Shown: positions 52,733 to 62,118 of the stretch, piece after piece
Numbering within the stretch: position 1 is the stretch's first letter
Layout of the letters: every line of letters starts with the position of its first letter
Source: Candidatus Thioglobus autotrophicus
Lineage (GTDB): Bacteria > Pseudomonadota > Gammaproteobacteria > PS1 > Pseudothioglobaceae
Reading direction: 5' to 3'
NCBI RefSeq assembly: GCF_001293165.1
Contig: NZ_CP010552.1
Coordinates: forward strand, 372,001-436,000
DNA: 64,000 nucleotides
Translations under genes and position numbers: made by a program
The notes under the pieces: generated by a model
The model's input: only the letters and a program-made list of their open reading frames with translations
Told to the model about the DNA's origin: nothing
Databases searched by the model: none

Positions 52733-53310
52733 TATACTTTATCCAATATTTGAACTATCATCTCATCAGTAGTATATTTTTTCTTGCTATAATCAAACAA
52801 TAAATCTGGAGACTTTGGCTCGTCAACATCTATATCCAAGCCGAATACGTGTCTTAATTTGCCAGAATCATAACTATGATAAATTCCTTTGGGGTCACGA
52901 TTTCGCAATTCAGCAATAGGTACCTTTAAATAAATTTCAAAATAATTTGGCAAGTTCTCTCTATTCCACTTATACACTTCAGAAAACATTGAAATAGTAG
53001 CTATCACAACGGTTATGTTTTGATCAGAAAGAACACGGCAAAGATGCGCATATCTCATCGCAAGCAAAAAGCGTACGTCTTTATTATAATTTTTTTTAGT
53101 ATAAGCATCCGCACCAAAAACTTCTCGCAATTGGTCGCCATCAAGATAAACAACTGCACTCCCTTTATCTTTAAGCGTATTGCTTATCTTTATACCTAAT
53201 GTTGTCTTTCCAGATCCAGACAATCCTGTTATCCAAATAACCCTACTAATAATCTTATCCTTGTCAGTATAGTGGACTAACAATACCTGCAGCACAGTCA
53301 AGATGCACAC
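52732..53310 (-). CDS. APS-kinase-like kinase, Cj1415 type (cytidine diphosphoramidate kinase)
   Basis: About 192 aa at most. P-loop GLSGSGKTT (about residues 30-38), then DGDQLREVF, which in APS kinases binds the nucleotide substrate, and KKNYNKDVRFLLAMRYAHLC. In Campylobacter Cj1415 phosphorylates the 3'-hydroxyl of cytidine diphosphoramidate, giving the donor for transfer, as APS kinase does to APS. The start is uncertain: the longest frame begins with GTG at 53310 and overlaps the upstream gene by 47 bases; TTG at 53283 is an alternative. No sulfate-activation genes are nearby, which argues against a PAPS role, but the sulfotransferase-like gene at 62119 keeps that open. Confidence 0.8.
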   Translation of the reverse strand: MCILTVLQVLLVHYTDKDKIISRVIWITGLSGSGKTTLGIKISNTLKDKGSAVVYLDGDQLREVFGADAYTKKNYNKDVRFLLAMRYAHLCRVLSDQNITVVIATISMFSEVYKWNRENLPNYFEIYLKVPIAELRNRDPKGIYHSYDSGKLRHVFGLDIDVDEPKSPDLLFDYSKKKYTTDEMIVQILDKV

Positions 53311-55624
53311 GGTTTGCTTTCGTCAGTGAATTAAAACGCTGTTCGCCACATCCGATTGCTGCAGGCACTCCAAACTCTGCACAGCGAATTGCCATATGTG
53401 AATTAGCCCCTCCATATTTAGTAATTAAGCCAGATATTTTTTGTGAAAAAATCCAATCAAACCCAGGGTCAGCTCCCTCTATAACAACTATCTTTTCCTT
53501 TATTAAGACTCCATCTGTCCTAGAGTCTAAAAATACAAATGGAGCGGTCACTTCTTTATGGGTTATAAAATTTGGGTGGCTCACTTGAAATGGCACAATG
53601 TGAACTCCAGCTTCATCTGTTAAAACTTGTGGAAGACGTATTGATGCGCTAATATTGTGTTTATTCTCTTCTTGTACATATATGCATCTTAGTTGATCTT
53701 CTATAGATTTTTCATCACTTTCTTTTAATACTTTAAGTAGAGATGCCAATGGAACATGCGATATTTCATCTCGGCTTAAGCCATTATCTTCTGCAAAATT
53801 TGCAATTAATTCTAGTATATTGCTCAATATACGAGTAAATACAAACTTACCATACTCTCTACCAATTATTGCGTCATGTATATACTTCAGAAGATCATCT
53901 GCATTAATTGTATCAAAACCATCTTTTTCCAGCAGCTGATTTATTTTTTTCCGTTGCACATCTGATAATTCAAACTGCTTGACATTCTCCTCTTGATGAT
54001 TAGGAATACATCCAGTAGATATAGAGCTCATCTGATCATATCGGTGTGATTTTATATCATAAGTCCCAGGGCGAAGGTGTCCATATTTTCCCATAAAATC
54101 ACTATTAGAAATCCTCCCCAAATGTAAAGAATGCATATCATCGACTAATTCACTTGCTACAGTATGTACTCCAGACTGAATCTCATTAATCTCTGCACTA
54201 GTTAAGATAGACTCTTGCTCAAATGATAATAAAATAGTTTTTGCAATAAAACCATGCCTTGCCAAAATAGAAAATGGAATAGTTCCCAGCTGAACACAGT
54301 CATCAACCATAGAATACAAATTAAAAATATCCTTTTGGGCAACAAAGTCAACCTTGCTATATTTTTTGCTTAATGAATCTACCTTACTTAATGCGCAATT
54401 AATAGATCCATTACCATTACCACCAATCAGCTTTTTAGTATGTTGCACATGTAGCCGTCTAAACTCACCCTTTTCAGTTGCACTTAGTGCATCTCCAATT
54501 AGATTGTTAATTTTTTTGTCTATATCAAAACTGTAAGTTGTTATTGCTATGCCAAACTCAACTTTATCATGCAACTCTGGATTGTCTTTAAGTCGTCCAA
54601 TCCAATGATTAACCAATTTTTTGGCAATCAATGGATTGGTATTTTTTGGCAAATAACTATTAAAACTTAAACGTGTATCAATAAATGGCTGACCCGAAAG
54701 CATCACCATCAATGGTTCGCCAGTTGATGTCATGTACCCCATTATTGACCTTGCCTTACTCCAAGCAGAGTCTGTAATAAGGGTTTGATAGAGTGAGGAT
54801 GCTAAAGCTCTAGGAGCCCTACCTATCATCTCTATAGGATTCCAGTCTGGCATTTGCCCAAAAACGGTAACTTCTCCATATATTTTTCTATACCTCTCAA
54901 ACTTGTTTTTGACAAACAATTGCACTCCGTGCAAAGTTGTATCAATAGCGTTTGTAATTGACCTGTCCCAATTTGGCTGCGTAGTAATTGCCCTAACTTG
55001 TAACAAATATGGCGTTAGATCTTTACCAAGTGCAAACTCTATATCAAGAAACTGACTATTCATCACTTGCTCAAGATCTTGAACTGCTTGCAATAATTTA
55101 ATAAAACGCTCTGAACGTAGTTTGTTAATTGAATTACGGTGAATAAATATCGTACGATTAGAATACTCTCCATTGCCTGATGTCACTGTGTCAGTTAATC
55201 CAGACTCATCATCATAATTAATTACATAATATGGCGCACCAGTATTTAAATCATGAGTAAATACCACGCCACTCATGTTAATATTTTGTACCATCTCTTG
55301 CACCATAACTTCATCATTGGGAAGTATTTGACGCTTTTTTTTATAGCTAGAAATAACTGTTTGAACCCCCTTTCTTATTTCTTCTGGACTGTCTAGAGGA
55401 ATGTTCAACACAGAGTCATATTCTCCAGCTGAGGAACTAGAGTTTGTATCTTCATCTTCAGCTGAAGATCTAATAACCAACTTGCTAGATTTAACGTTTT
55501 TTCTTATTAGATCAACTACCTTGGAAAAATCATAAGCCTTTATATAAAAGCTTATAAAATTTGGAACAACAAAGATTGACACTCTAGTTTGGACATTGCG
55601 CAAAGTGTCTGATTTTGATCCCAA
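53264..55624 (-). CDS. PEP-synthase-like L-glutamine kinase, Cj1418 type
   Basis: 786 aa. ATP-grasp-like N-terminal domain (VIRSSAEDEDTNSSSSAGEYDSVLNIP, about 50-77; VMVQEMVQNINMSGVVFTHD; FLDIEFALGKDLTPYLLQVRA), a long helical middle, and a C-terminal swivelling phosphohistidine domain with H743 in KYGGANSHMAIRCAEFGVPAAIG. The PEP-binding barrel of true PEP synthase is absent. This is the layout of Campylobacter Cj1418, which phosphorylates L-glutamine to L-glutamine phosphate with a phosphohistidine. TTG start at 55624 is supported by AAGGG eight bases upstream (55633-55637) and a stop codon a short way up. First of the four-gene phosphoramidate set. Confidence 0.85.
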   Translation of the reverse strand: MGSKSDTLRNVQTRVSIFVVPNFISFYIKAYDFSKVVDLIRKNVKSSKLVIRSSAEDEDTNSSSSAGEYDSVLNIPLDSPEEIRKGVQTVISSYKKKRQILPNDEVMVQEMVQNINMSGVVFTHDLNTGAPYYVINYDDESGLTDTVTSGNGEYSNRTIFIHRNSINKLRSERFIKLLQAVQDLEQVMNSQFLDIEFALGKDLTPYLLQVRAITTQPNWDRSITNAIDTTLHGVQLFVKNKFERYRKIYGEVTVFGQMPDWNPIEMIGRAPRALASSLYQTLITDSAWSKARSIMGYMTSTGEPLMVMLSGQPFIDTRLSFNSYLPKNTNPLIAKKLVNHWIGRLKDNPELHDKVEFGIAITTYSFDIDKKINNLIGDALSATEKGEFRRLHVQHTKKLIGGNGNGSINCALSKVDSLSKKYSKVDFVAQKDIFNLYSMVDDCVQLGTIPFSILARHGFIAKTILLSFEQESILTSAEINEIQSGVHTVASELVDDMHSLHLGRISNSDFMGKYGHLRPGTYDIKSHRYDQMSSISTGCIPNHQEENVKQFELSDVQRKKINQLLEKDGFDTINADDLLKYIHDAIIGREYGKFVFTRILSNILELIANFAEDNGLSRDEISHVPLASLLKVLKESDEKSIEDQLRCIYVQEENKHNISASIRLPQVLTDEAGVHIVPFQVSHPNFITHKEVTAPFVFLDSRTDGVLIKEKIVVIEGADPGFDWIFSQKISGLITKYGGANSHMAIRCAEFGVPAAIGCGEQRFNSLTKANRVHLDCAAGIVSPLY

Positions 55625-55754
55625 TTTACTTACCCTTGTGGTGTTTACTAATTTTAGTAATTATTATAATTCCAACGATAGAATTATAAACGTTTTCAGT
55701 ATTAATAGTGACTCGCGCACATTAGCTAAACTGCAAAATATACTCTTATTTTTA

Positions 55755-56753
55755 TCACTTCTTTATTTTTTTATTTAAAGTTATAAATGCATAAAATTTA
55801 ACCATATCTAGAACCGCTCCAACAAAAAATAATGCCAAAAATCTAAGTGGTAGAATGCCTGGAAATAATTTCAAACCTTTGTCTCTTGGTAGAAAAATCC
55901 CTCTATATAAAAAATAAATTACAAAAGGGGTGGTGGTTACAATTTTAGTTATATGCGGTATGTAAAATAAAGAGTTGACTTGCCATCCTATAACTAACCC
56001 ATTCCAAATATAAGCAATAAAAATAAAGTATGGGAGTAGAATAAAAACAGCTAACTGCCTCTGCCATTTGTAATATTCAAGTCCCCCAGAAGAACGGTAA
56101 CTCACCAGCCATTTTTTTATCAATTTTTTAAAGTTTAATCTTAATAATCCATAATAATCAAGTACTATCACGCTATTATCAATAGATACTAAATTGAAAT
56201 ATATTGTTCTATTCATCCACTCAGAATCTTCTCCAGTTCTAACATTTTCAAGAAACTGGCCAACCTTATGAAAAACAGTTTTCTTTATAATTGATCCAGG
56301 AAGTGTTCTTATTGGATTTACACCATAAATAGAATCGCGAACATAAGTCATTAGCCCAGAATTATTAACAACATAGAGTGTAGAGCCCCAAATTATGTCT
56401 ACCGCCTCGCCCGTATTTATTTGCTTTAAACAATTACTTAACCAATTGACTCTAGGGATGGTCATAATGTCAATGAAAGCTATATAATCACCACTTGCTT
56501 TTTCTACACCTATATTTCTAGCAGCACCTGGATTTAATGTTTCACTATGGCTAATAATATGAAATGCACACCTATTTTGACACATTGCTTGTAGTTGTTT
56601 TTTATCATAATCGTTCAATCCATATGAATCAACAATAATTATTTCTGATGGTGCGTATGTTTGATCTAGTACTGCATCAATACATTTTTCAATATCAATA
56701 GCATTGTGAGCAGAGGGTATAACAACACTAACCATGTATTTATTTTTAGTCAT
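55755..56753 (-). CDS. GT2 glycosyltransferase with C-terminal membrane helices
   Basis: 332 aa. GT-A domain starts SVVIPSAHNAIDIEKCIDAVL and carries VDSYGLND, NPGAARNIGVEKASGDYIAFID and the acceptor-side GEDSEWMNR (about 170-178). The usual D-x-D is FIDIMT (one Asp only), so metal binding is unusual. The last about 100 residues form three hydrophobic helices. It lies 130 bases upstream of the glutamine-kinase gene and could be part of the same unit, but nothing in it shows it to be a phosphoramidate transferase. Confidence 0.8.
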   Translation of the reverse strand: MTKNKYMVSVVIPSAHNAIDIEKCIDAVLDQTYAPSEIIIVDSYGLNDYDKKQLQAMCQNRCAFHIISHSETLNPGAARNIGVEKASGDYIAFIDIMTIPRVNWLSNCLKQINTGEAVDIIWGSTLYVVNNSGLMTYVRDSIYGVNPIRTLPGSIIKKTVFHKVGQFLENVRTGEDSEWMNRTIYFNLVSIDNSVIVLDYYGLLRLNFKKLIKKWLVSYRSSGGLEYYKWQRQLAVFILLPYFIFIAYIWNGLVIGWQVNSLFYIPHITKIVTTTPFVIYFLYRGIFLPRDKGLKLFPGILPLRFLALFFVGAVLDMVKFYAFITLNKKIKK

Positions 56754-56825
56754 CTACTTCCAATTGAAACTGTATTAAATACAATTTTAAAACATGCTCA
56801 AGCCTTTTTTTAAAATTAAAGCGCA

Positions 56826-57635
56826 TCAGTTTTGTATATATCCTGAAAGTCCAATGTTAAATTCTAGATAATTATATATTATAAATCTTAATCTACTTAA
56901 TGGGCTTTGGGTATACGACCTACCACCCAATTCAAATACGTTAGAATTATTTATTATTTTTCTGGTTGGCAGCTTGTCAAACATACGTGCGTAATATCCT
57001 ATTACATCGTCTTTATTATTAAACTTATTGCCAAAAAACAGGCTAATATTATCTGATTTTATTTTTTCATAATTCAAATTATGCATAAATAAGTCCTTAT
57101 TTAAATCTAAGTCCTTTAATTCGGTAATTGACGCATGTTTATTATCATTATTAAGAAAAACTATTCCATAGTACGGGTCTATTATTGACCATTTGCCATT
57201 AACTTTAAAAATAGTTACCGCATCCTTGTAGTTGTCTTCATGAAACCAAATAAAAGCATCCACGCCAGCATACACCAATAAAACTGTCAAAAGATCAGAA
57301 AATTGATCCTCTGTACCAAGCCTTCTATCTATTATTGTCAATGGGTGACTATCAACCACATCAACGCCTTCTGGTATTTTTCTTATTTTATTCTGTACCC
57401 ATTTTGATATATCTAATACTTTTTCTATGTCATTTTTGGAATTCTGAGTTATTTTATTAACAAGATAATCATAATTTAAATGCCTGCCATAGAAATTATA
57501 TAGCTTTAAATATAATGGAATTTTGTATTCAATTATCTTGTAATTAATACCTATATATTGCGTTGTATTTTTACTTAAAACTATAAAAATGCTTACAATC
57601 AATACAACCAATAAGAGGAGTTTTATTTTTTTCAT
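56826..57635 (-). CDS. Membrane-anchored transglutaminase-like protein lacking the catalytic Cys and His
   Basis: 269 aa from the ATG at 57635, which gives an N-terminal anchor helix (KKIKLLLLVVLIVSIFIVL). An ATG 32 codons earlier would overlap the upstream gene by 41 bases. The core has the transglutaminase pattern: RRLGTEDQFSDLLTVLLVYAGVDAFIWF, then a strand DAVTIFKVNGKWSIIDPYYG. In active members the first block has C before two or three residues and the second HAW-V/E; here Q and D stand in their places. So the fold is present but thiol catalysis is not. It may bind a peptide or sugar in the periplasm. Assignment is by pattern only. Confidence 0.5.
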   Translation of the reverse strand: MKKIKLLLLVVLIVSIFIVLSKNTTQYIGINYKIIEYKIPLYLKLYNFYGRHLNYDYLVNKITQNSKNDIEKVLDISKWVQNKIRKIPEGVDVVDSHPLTIIDRRLGTEDQFSDLLTVLLVYAGVDAFIWFHEDNYKDAVTIFKVNGKWSIIDPYYGIVFLNNDNKHASITELKDLDLNKDLFMHNLNYEKIKSDNISLFFGNKFNNKDDVIGYYARMFDKLPTRKIINNSNVFELGGRSYTQSPLSRLRFIIYNYLEFNIGLSGYIQN

Positions 57636-57690
57636 AATAGATATATCTATAAAAAATATGTTTTTAGATAATTTAAATATTGACCTTTGA

Positions 57691-59091
57691 TTATTTCTTA
57701 ATTCGATGCAAAATAAATGCCTTGAATGCAAAATATAAGCTTAAACCTATTGTCACATGCCAAGGTGCTAAGCGCATGCGATACAGAGTTCCTACATTTG
57801 GAATTGCAATAGATTGCACCAACAATATTACTGCACCAGTTAACAATACCGCTGCAATAATTATAATATTCTCGTTGTTATATTTGATAATCAGACCTAT
57901 AAATCCGGCTATAAATGCAGCATATGCAACCAACATCTCAATGCCGGAAATTTTTCGCATAATCCCACTTCCAGGATTGACTCCTTGGGCAATCCACATA
58001 TCAGGAAATGGTGCCAAATATCCAATTTGAATAGCTCGTGGAATATAATTTAGCACGTCTAATACTGAATAAAATCTAACGTTGGCATCAATCATACTGC
58101 CTGCATTTGGATAGCCATTGATAAAATTCTGCCTAACTCGATCAAATCTAGCTGGATACGTAACAAGTAATTTCTCCAATAGAGCTATAGAATTAGAATT
58201 TATAGAATTAGAATTTATAGAATTAGAATTTATAGAATTAGAATTTATAGAATTAGAATTTATAGAATTAGAATTTATAGAATTAGAATTTATAGAATTA
58301 GAATTTATGTGATTAGCCTTCGGTGGTGGAGCATAATAATCTTGGATACTTGAAAGCGACACACCCCACTGATGAATAAAAAACATGCCAGTTACAATAA
58401 TCAATAATCGTTTATATCGTGTGGGTCTACGCCACAAAATCCACAACACCAAAATACTTACGCCTGCCATCCAGGCGATACTTACCACTTCCATAAAGTA
58501 TGGCCTAACTATCCAAATCAGAAAAAGCCCTGAAATAGTTCGTAGAAAAAAAGATAAATACACTTTCCAGCCCTTTTGATCACCAGCTAGTAGTAACGTA
58601 TTAAAGATGAGAAATACTCCAACTATGGAGAATATGTCTTTATGTAGCTGCCCATAAATCATCAATGAGCTAGGAAATAACAAAAGAGGCAGTACACCAA
58701 CCCAAGTGTATTTATTCTCCTTAGCTATATATGAAATTAACCTGTGTAACTCTGCAACTGCAATACCAAATAAAATAGCATTTAATGGCAAATACATAAA
58801 AGGTTTAGAAACCCCAGTCAGTGCATAAATTGCAGCAGCTATCCCAGCTGGCGCCTGCCCAAAAAGCCTTAACTCCCACTTATCCCAGCCAGTTTCATTA
58901 ATTTTATGTGCTGATTCTACTGCAATTTGATTGAACCAGACCCAATCTGCACCTTTTAATAGCCCATCTCCGGCGTGCAAATCTGGAAACACATATGGTA
59001 AAAAAATTAATTGCAATGAAAGCCCTAGTGTTAATGCCCATAAAAAAGCAATCAACCCTATAACGTATGATTTTGACAAATCAATATTCAT
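57691..59091 (-). CDS. Multi-pass membrane protein with an INSNS pentapeptide repeat, Wzy/GT-C-like
   Basis: 466 aa, about ten hydrophobic helices. After the first helix a loop reads LHAGDGLLKGADW, as in GT-C proteins. Between helices near residues 255-305 lie eight copies of I-N-S-N-S encoded by a perfect 15-bp tandem repeat (58186-58305). Later YPNAGSMIDANVRFYSVLDVLNYIPRA and four C-terminal helices follow. The repeat is in a loop that should face the periplasm. O-antigen polymerases have similar size and a large periplasmic loop, so Wzy is a reasonable alternative to GT-C. Start ATG at 59091. Confidence 0.55.
   Translation of the reverse strand: MNIDLSKSYVIGLIAFLWALTLGLSLQLIFLPYVFPDLHAGDGLLKGADWVWFNQIAVESAHKINETGWDKWELRLFGQAPAGIAAAIYALTGVSKPFMYLPLNAILFGIAVAELHRLISYIAKENKYTWVGVLPLLLFPSSLMIYGQLHKDIFSIVGVFLIFNTLLLAGDQKGWKVYLSFFLRTISGLFLIWIVRPYFMEVVSIAWMAGVSILVLWILWRRPTRYKRLLIIVTGMFFIHQWGVSLSSIQDYYAPPPKANHINSNSINSNSINSNSINSNSINSNSINSNSINSNSINSNSIALLEKLLVTYPARFDRVRQNFINGYPNAGSMIDANVRFYSVLDVLNYIPRAIQIGYLAPFPDMWIAQGVNPGSGIMRKISGIEMLVAYAAFIAGFIGLIIKYNNENIIIIAAVLLTGAVILLVQSIAIPNVGTLYRMRLAPWHVTIGLSLYFAFKAFILHRIKK
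58186..58305 (-). repeat. Eight perfect copies of a 15-bp tandem repeat
   Basis: The unit TATAGAATTAGAATT on the plus strand is repeated eight times without a mismatch, followed by a decayed ninth (TATGTGATTA). Fifteen bases keep the reading frame, so gain or loss of units lengthens or shortens a loop of the membrane protein by five residues per step instead of switching the gene off. Confidence 0.97.
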
Positions 59092-59162
59092 TATTATTCT
59101 TCATATTCTTCATATTGAAAACTTTAAATTTTAACTAATTGTTTCATTGTTTAAAAATAGGA

Positions 59163-60236
59163 TTAGTCTTTGACTAATCCTGTTAGTAGGCGAACTAGCT
59201 TATCTCCTGTAACATTTATACAATATTTATTCTCAATCAGCTTTCGCCCAACCCCCCCCATTTTAGCTCTCATATCTACATTCCTATATAGCCTTTCCAA
59301 AGCTTCAACCCACTGTTCATTAGAATCGGACAAAAATCCATTAACACCATCATCAACAATTTCTTTATTAACGCCTACCGAAGATGCAATAACAGGTAAT
59401 CCACTTGCCATATATTGTATTAGTTTAAAACCACATTTACCACGTGCCCAAGGCTCATCTGGCAAAGGCATGATCCCAACATCAAAACTAGACAAACACT
59501 CAACTTCAATCTCTTCAGACCAAGGGAGAATTTTCAATGAAACTCCTGGCAATTCAATAGATCCTGCACCAATCAAAGTTACAATCACATTATCATTCTG
59601 ACACATATGGGCCAATGCTGGGGCGATACTATATAGATACTTTGTGGTACTGGGAGACCCTATCCACCCAATATTAAATACATTTGATTGAAAATTAGAT
59701 TTAAATACTGGATATTTTGATAAATCTACCACTGTAGGGATTAATTCTACCTGCTTGGATCCAGCAGAATGTGCATAATTAGCTAAATATTTATTTCCCA
59801 CAATAACAATATTTGCAGATCTCATAACAGAACGAATTTTATTTTTAAATAGGATACGTATTAAAAAACTTTTGTGCGCATCATATCGATGGAATATAGC
59901 ATCATCATAGTCAATTATCAATTTACACCCTTTATATTGAAATAACCATTCAAAAATTGCAGGAAAAAATGGTATCAATTCATATTCAATAACAACAACT
60001 GAATGGCTTGATGCACGTAAAATTGCGAGTAGGCGACGAATAAATAAACCAAAAACCAATAAGAATGGGGTGATTCCATTTTTATATTTTTCAATAAGGT
60101 ATCGTTCACTAAAGAGTGGAGATATTTCATATTCCAGCCCAGACTTTCCAATCATCGGCAAATATTGGAGACTTCTGTAGCGACTGCTGGCGCCATTTCT
60201 ATCATATTTTGTTAAAAAAAATATTTTCTCTTTCAT
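59163..60236 (-). CDS. GT-B glycosyltransferase (group 1)
   Basis: About 357 aa from ATG 60236 (a TTG at 60251 is possible, with AGGA ten bases ahead). FFLTKYDRNGASSRYRSLQYLP at the N-terminus, CKLIIDYDDAIFHRYDAHKS mid, the donor-side GWIGSPSTTKYL, and GKCGFKLIQYMASGLPVIASSVGVNKEIV, the latter a variant of E-x7-E with K in the first position. Similar to glycosyltransferases that begin with a Y-D-R-x-x-A-S-S-R-Y-R motif, widespread in polysaccharide loci. Seven bases separate it from the GT4 gene ahead (22 to the ATG). Confidence 0.85.
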   Translation of the reverse strand: MKEKIFFLTKYDRNGASSRYRSLQYLPMIGKSGLEYEISPLFSERYLIEKYKNGITPFLLVFGLFIRRLLAILRASSHSVVVIEYELIPFFPAIFEWLFQYKGCKLIIDYDDAIFHRYDAHKSFLIRILFKNKIRSVMRSANIVIVGNKYLANYAHSAGSKQVELIPTVVDLSKYPVFKSNFQSNVFNIGWIGSPSTTKYLYSIAPALAHMCQNDNVIVTLIGAGSIELPGVSLKILPWSEEIEVECLSSFDVGIMPLPDEPWARGKCGFKLIQYMASGLPVIASSVGVNKEIVDDGVNGFLSDSNEQWVEALERLYRNVDMRAKMGGVGRKLIENKYCINVTGDKLVRLLTGLVKD

Positions 60237-60258
60237 TCGCAAATATAACAATAAAACA

Positions 60259-61461
60259 TTATCCTATTGCTTCGGTGTAGATCTTTCTATAATTATTAAT
60301 CCCAAATTCCAAAGAAAATATCTTTTCTGCAGTATCTCGACAGCGTTTATGTATTTCCTTATCAAGATATAAAGAATTAAGATTATCAATTGCATCAGAA
60401 ATAGATGTCGCATCAATTCCATCTAAAACAATGCCCACTCTATTTTGTGTAACAACATCTGCCACATCTCCAACACCACGATTCACCACTACCGGCATGC
60501 CAGTCGAAAGAACTTCTGCCAGACGAGTTGGAGAGCGCCCAAGTTCAGACGTCTCACCCCCCTTATAGAACATTGTAGATATTGAATGCTCCTTGATTGC
60601 ATTCGGAATATCTTGTGGCAAACATGAAGATATCTTCAAGCGCCTTCCTAATACATTCTTTGGATCAACAAGTGATTGGATTATTGTGGGATCGTCTTGG
60701 GATATTATCTCGAAAGTTGAATTTTGATCAATTTCAGCTAATTTATTAAACCAAATTGAAAGCCATTTAATGTCAAACCATCCGCTCAATACAGTACCAA
60801 TACACCCATGTACCATGGATTTATTTTCTTGGGATTTATCATACACAAGCATAGGAAATTTATTCAAATCGACACAAGTAGGAATTACAACCAGCTCTTT
60901 ATTTTTCAATTCTTTTGAGTATTTCTTATTAAGATATTTAACAGATGCATTTGTCAAAGTAACAACAGTAGATGCGTCACGCAAACACAATCGTTCAATT
61001 AAAATTATTATTTTATGTAAAAAAGAATTTCGATTAATGCGTGACGATGTTATCAACTCTTCAGGCCAAAGGGCACGCATATCAAAAATAAAAGGAACTT
61101 TGGTAACTTTATATACAATCCATGCGACGGCAGCAGGCAAGTATGAGCGCGCATGGATAAGTTTAATACTATCTTTTTTTACCACTTTTAAACAAAGAGT
61201 GAGAAATTTAATCATACTCCATGCCGATCCAATCAAAGTAGGGTGATATCTATAATATTGAGGATTCCAACAAATTCCAAGTGACTGGCATTCTTTTTTT
61301 AATCTTTCGAATCTATCAGAATTATTAACATCTTTTTCCTTTTCAAAGGTTATAAGAGAAATTTTATAGTAAGATGACAAACCTCTTAAATACGGCATAA
61401 CCTGGCTCTGACCCAATGGCTCTAGAAGCCCATTACGAGTGATGTACAAAACTTTATTCAT
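60259..61461 (-). CDS. GT4 family glycosyltransferase
   Basis: 400 aa. N-terminal YITRNGLLEPLGQSQVMPYLRGLS is the signature of a common GT4 group in O-antigen loci, with HARSYLPAAVAW and FDMRALWPEEL in the first domain. The donor domain has SQDDPTI and GRSPTRLAEVLSTGMPVVVNRGVGD near residues 315-340. Soluble. It forms a pair with the following glycosyltransferase. Confidence 0.88.
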   Translation of the reverse strand: MNKVLYITRNGLLEPLGQSQVMPYLRGLSSYYKISLITFEKEKDVNNSDRFERLKKECQSLGICWNPQYYRYHPTLIGSAWSMIKFLTLCLKVVKKDSIKLIHARSYLPAAVAWIVYKVTKVPFIFDMRALWPEELITSSRINRNSFLHKIIILIERLCLRDASTVVTLTNASVKYLNKKYSKELKNKELVVIPTCVDLNKFPMLVYDKSQENKSMVHGCIGTVLSGWFDIKWLSIWFNKLAEIDQNSTFEIISQDDPTIIQSLVDPKNVLGRRLKISSCLPQDIPNAIKEHSISTMFYKGGETSELGRSPTRLAEVLSTGMPVVVNRGVGDVADVVTQNRVGIVLDGIDATSISDAIDNLNSLYLDKEIHKRCRDTAEKIFSLEFGINNYRKIYTEAIG

Positions 61462-61495
61462 ATAATCGTATAGTATCTTTTAGTTTAAAAAAATC

Positions 61496-62113
61496 CTAAT
61501 CACAAAGATTTTTAGTTACCCACTGTCTATCTTTTTCTCCAGAATATATCAGTTTTATTTTTCCTGAATCGATAAATTCCTGAACGGCCTTATAAACACC
61601 ATGGTGCTTATGATGAGGATCAGGGTACCAATCATCTCCTGCAATAACCCCTCCTTTTTTTATTTTTTGACAGAGTAAGCCTAGCTCAATAGTAGTATGC
61701 TCATACTCATGTGAAGAATCAATATACGCCCAATCCAAACTATTTGACTGGAATCTTTTTAATATATCTATGTCGCTATCTACATACAATTTAACCAGTC
61801 CACTCTCAATATCTTTCTTAAATTTTCTCAATATATTGCGTAATGCATTAATTGTACTCTTATCACCTGATGCCCACTCCCACTGAGCCTCATATTGGTA
61901 CCATGGATCAATTAAATATAACAACTTTGGCTTTGTATTTTTTAATAAGACCTCGGAAAACCTGCCTTTAAAAACACCTAATTCAACACCAATGCCACCC
62001 TTAGGTATGTATTTTTCTAGTGCTGCTATTCTAATATTTATATTGGATTTGGAAAGATAGCCTTCTAGAAATTCAAATCTTACAATATATTTTTTTATAA
62101 ATTTTATAATCAT
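61496..62113 (-). CDS. Class I SAM methyltransferase (Methyltransf_24-like)
   Basis: 205 aa. SAM motif GGIGVELGVFKGRFSEVLL (about 34-52), LLYLIDPWYQYE for the acidic loop, and SLDWAYIDSSHEYEHTTIELGLLCQKIKKGGVIAGDDW, the metal-binding D and GDDW of the family that methylates sugar hydroxyls (TylF/MycE-like). It lies between the sulfotransferase-like gene (five bases) and two glycosyltransferases. Confidence 0.83.
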   Translation of the reverse strand: MIIKFIKKYIVRFEFLEGYLSKSNINIRIAALEKYIPKGGIGVELGVFKGRFSEVLLKNTKPKLLYLIDPWYQYEAQWEWASGDKSTINALRNILRKFKKDIESGLVKLYVDSDIDILKRFQSNSLDWAYIDSSHEYEHTTIELGLLCQKIKKGGVIAGDDWYPDPHHKHHGVYKAVQEFIDSGKIKLIYSGEKDRQWVTKNLCD

Positions 62114-62118
62114 TTTTT

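Noticed and set aside
52732-53310. Simple reading as CysC for sulfate assimilation
   Set aside because: No CysD/CysN/CysH genes are nearby, and it overlaps genes of the phosphoramidate families on both sides; the Cj1415-type role explains the context better.
58186-58305. Possible CRISPR array
   Set aside because: The 15-bp units are directly adjacent with no spacers and lie in frame inside a membrane-protein gene, so this is a coding tandem repeat.
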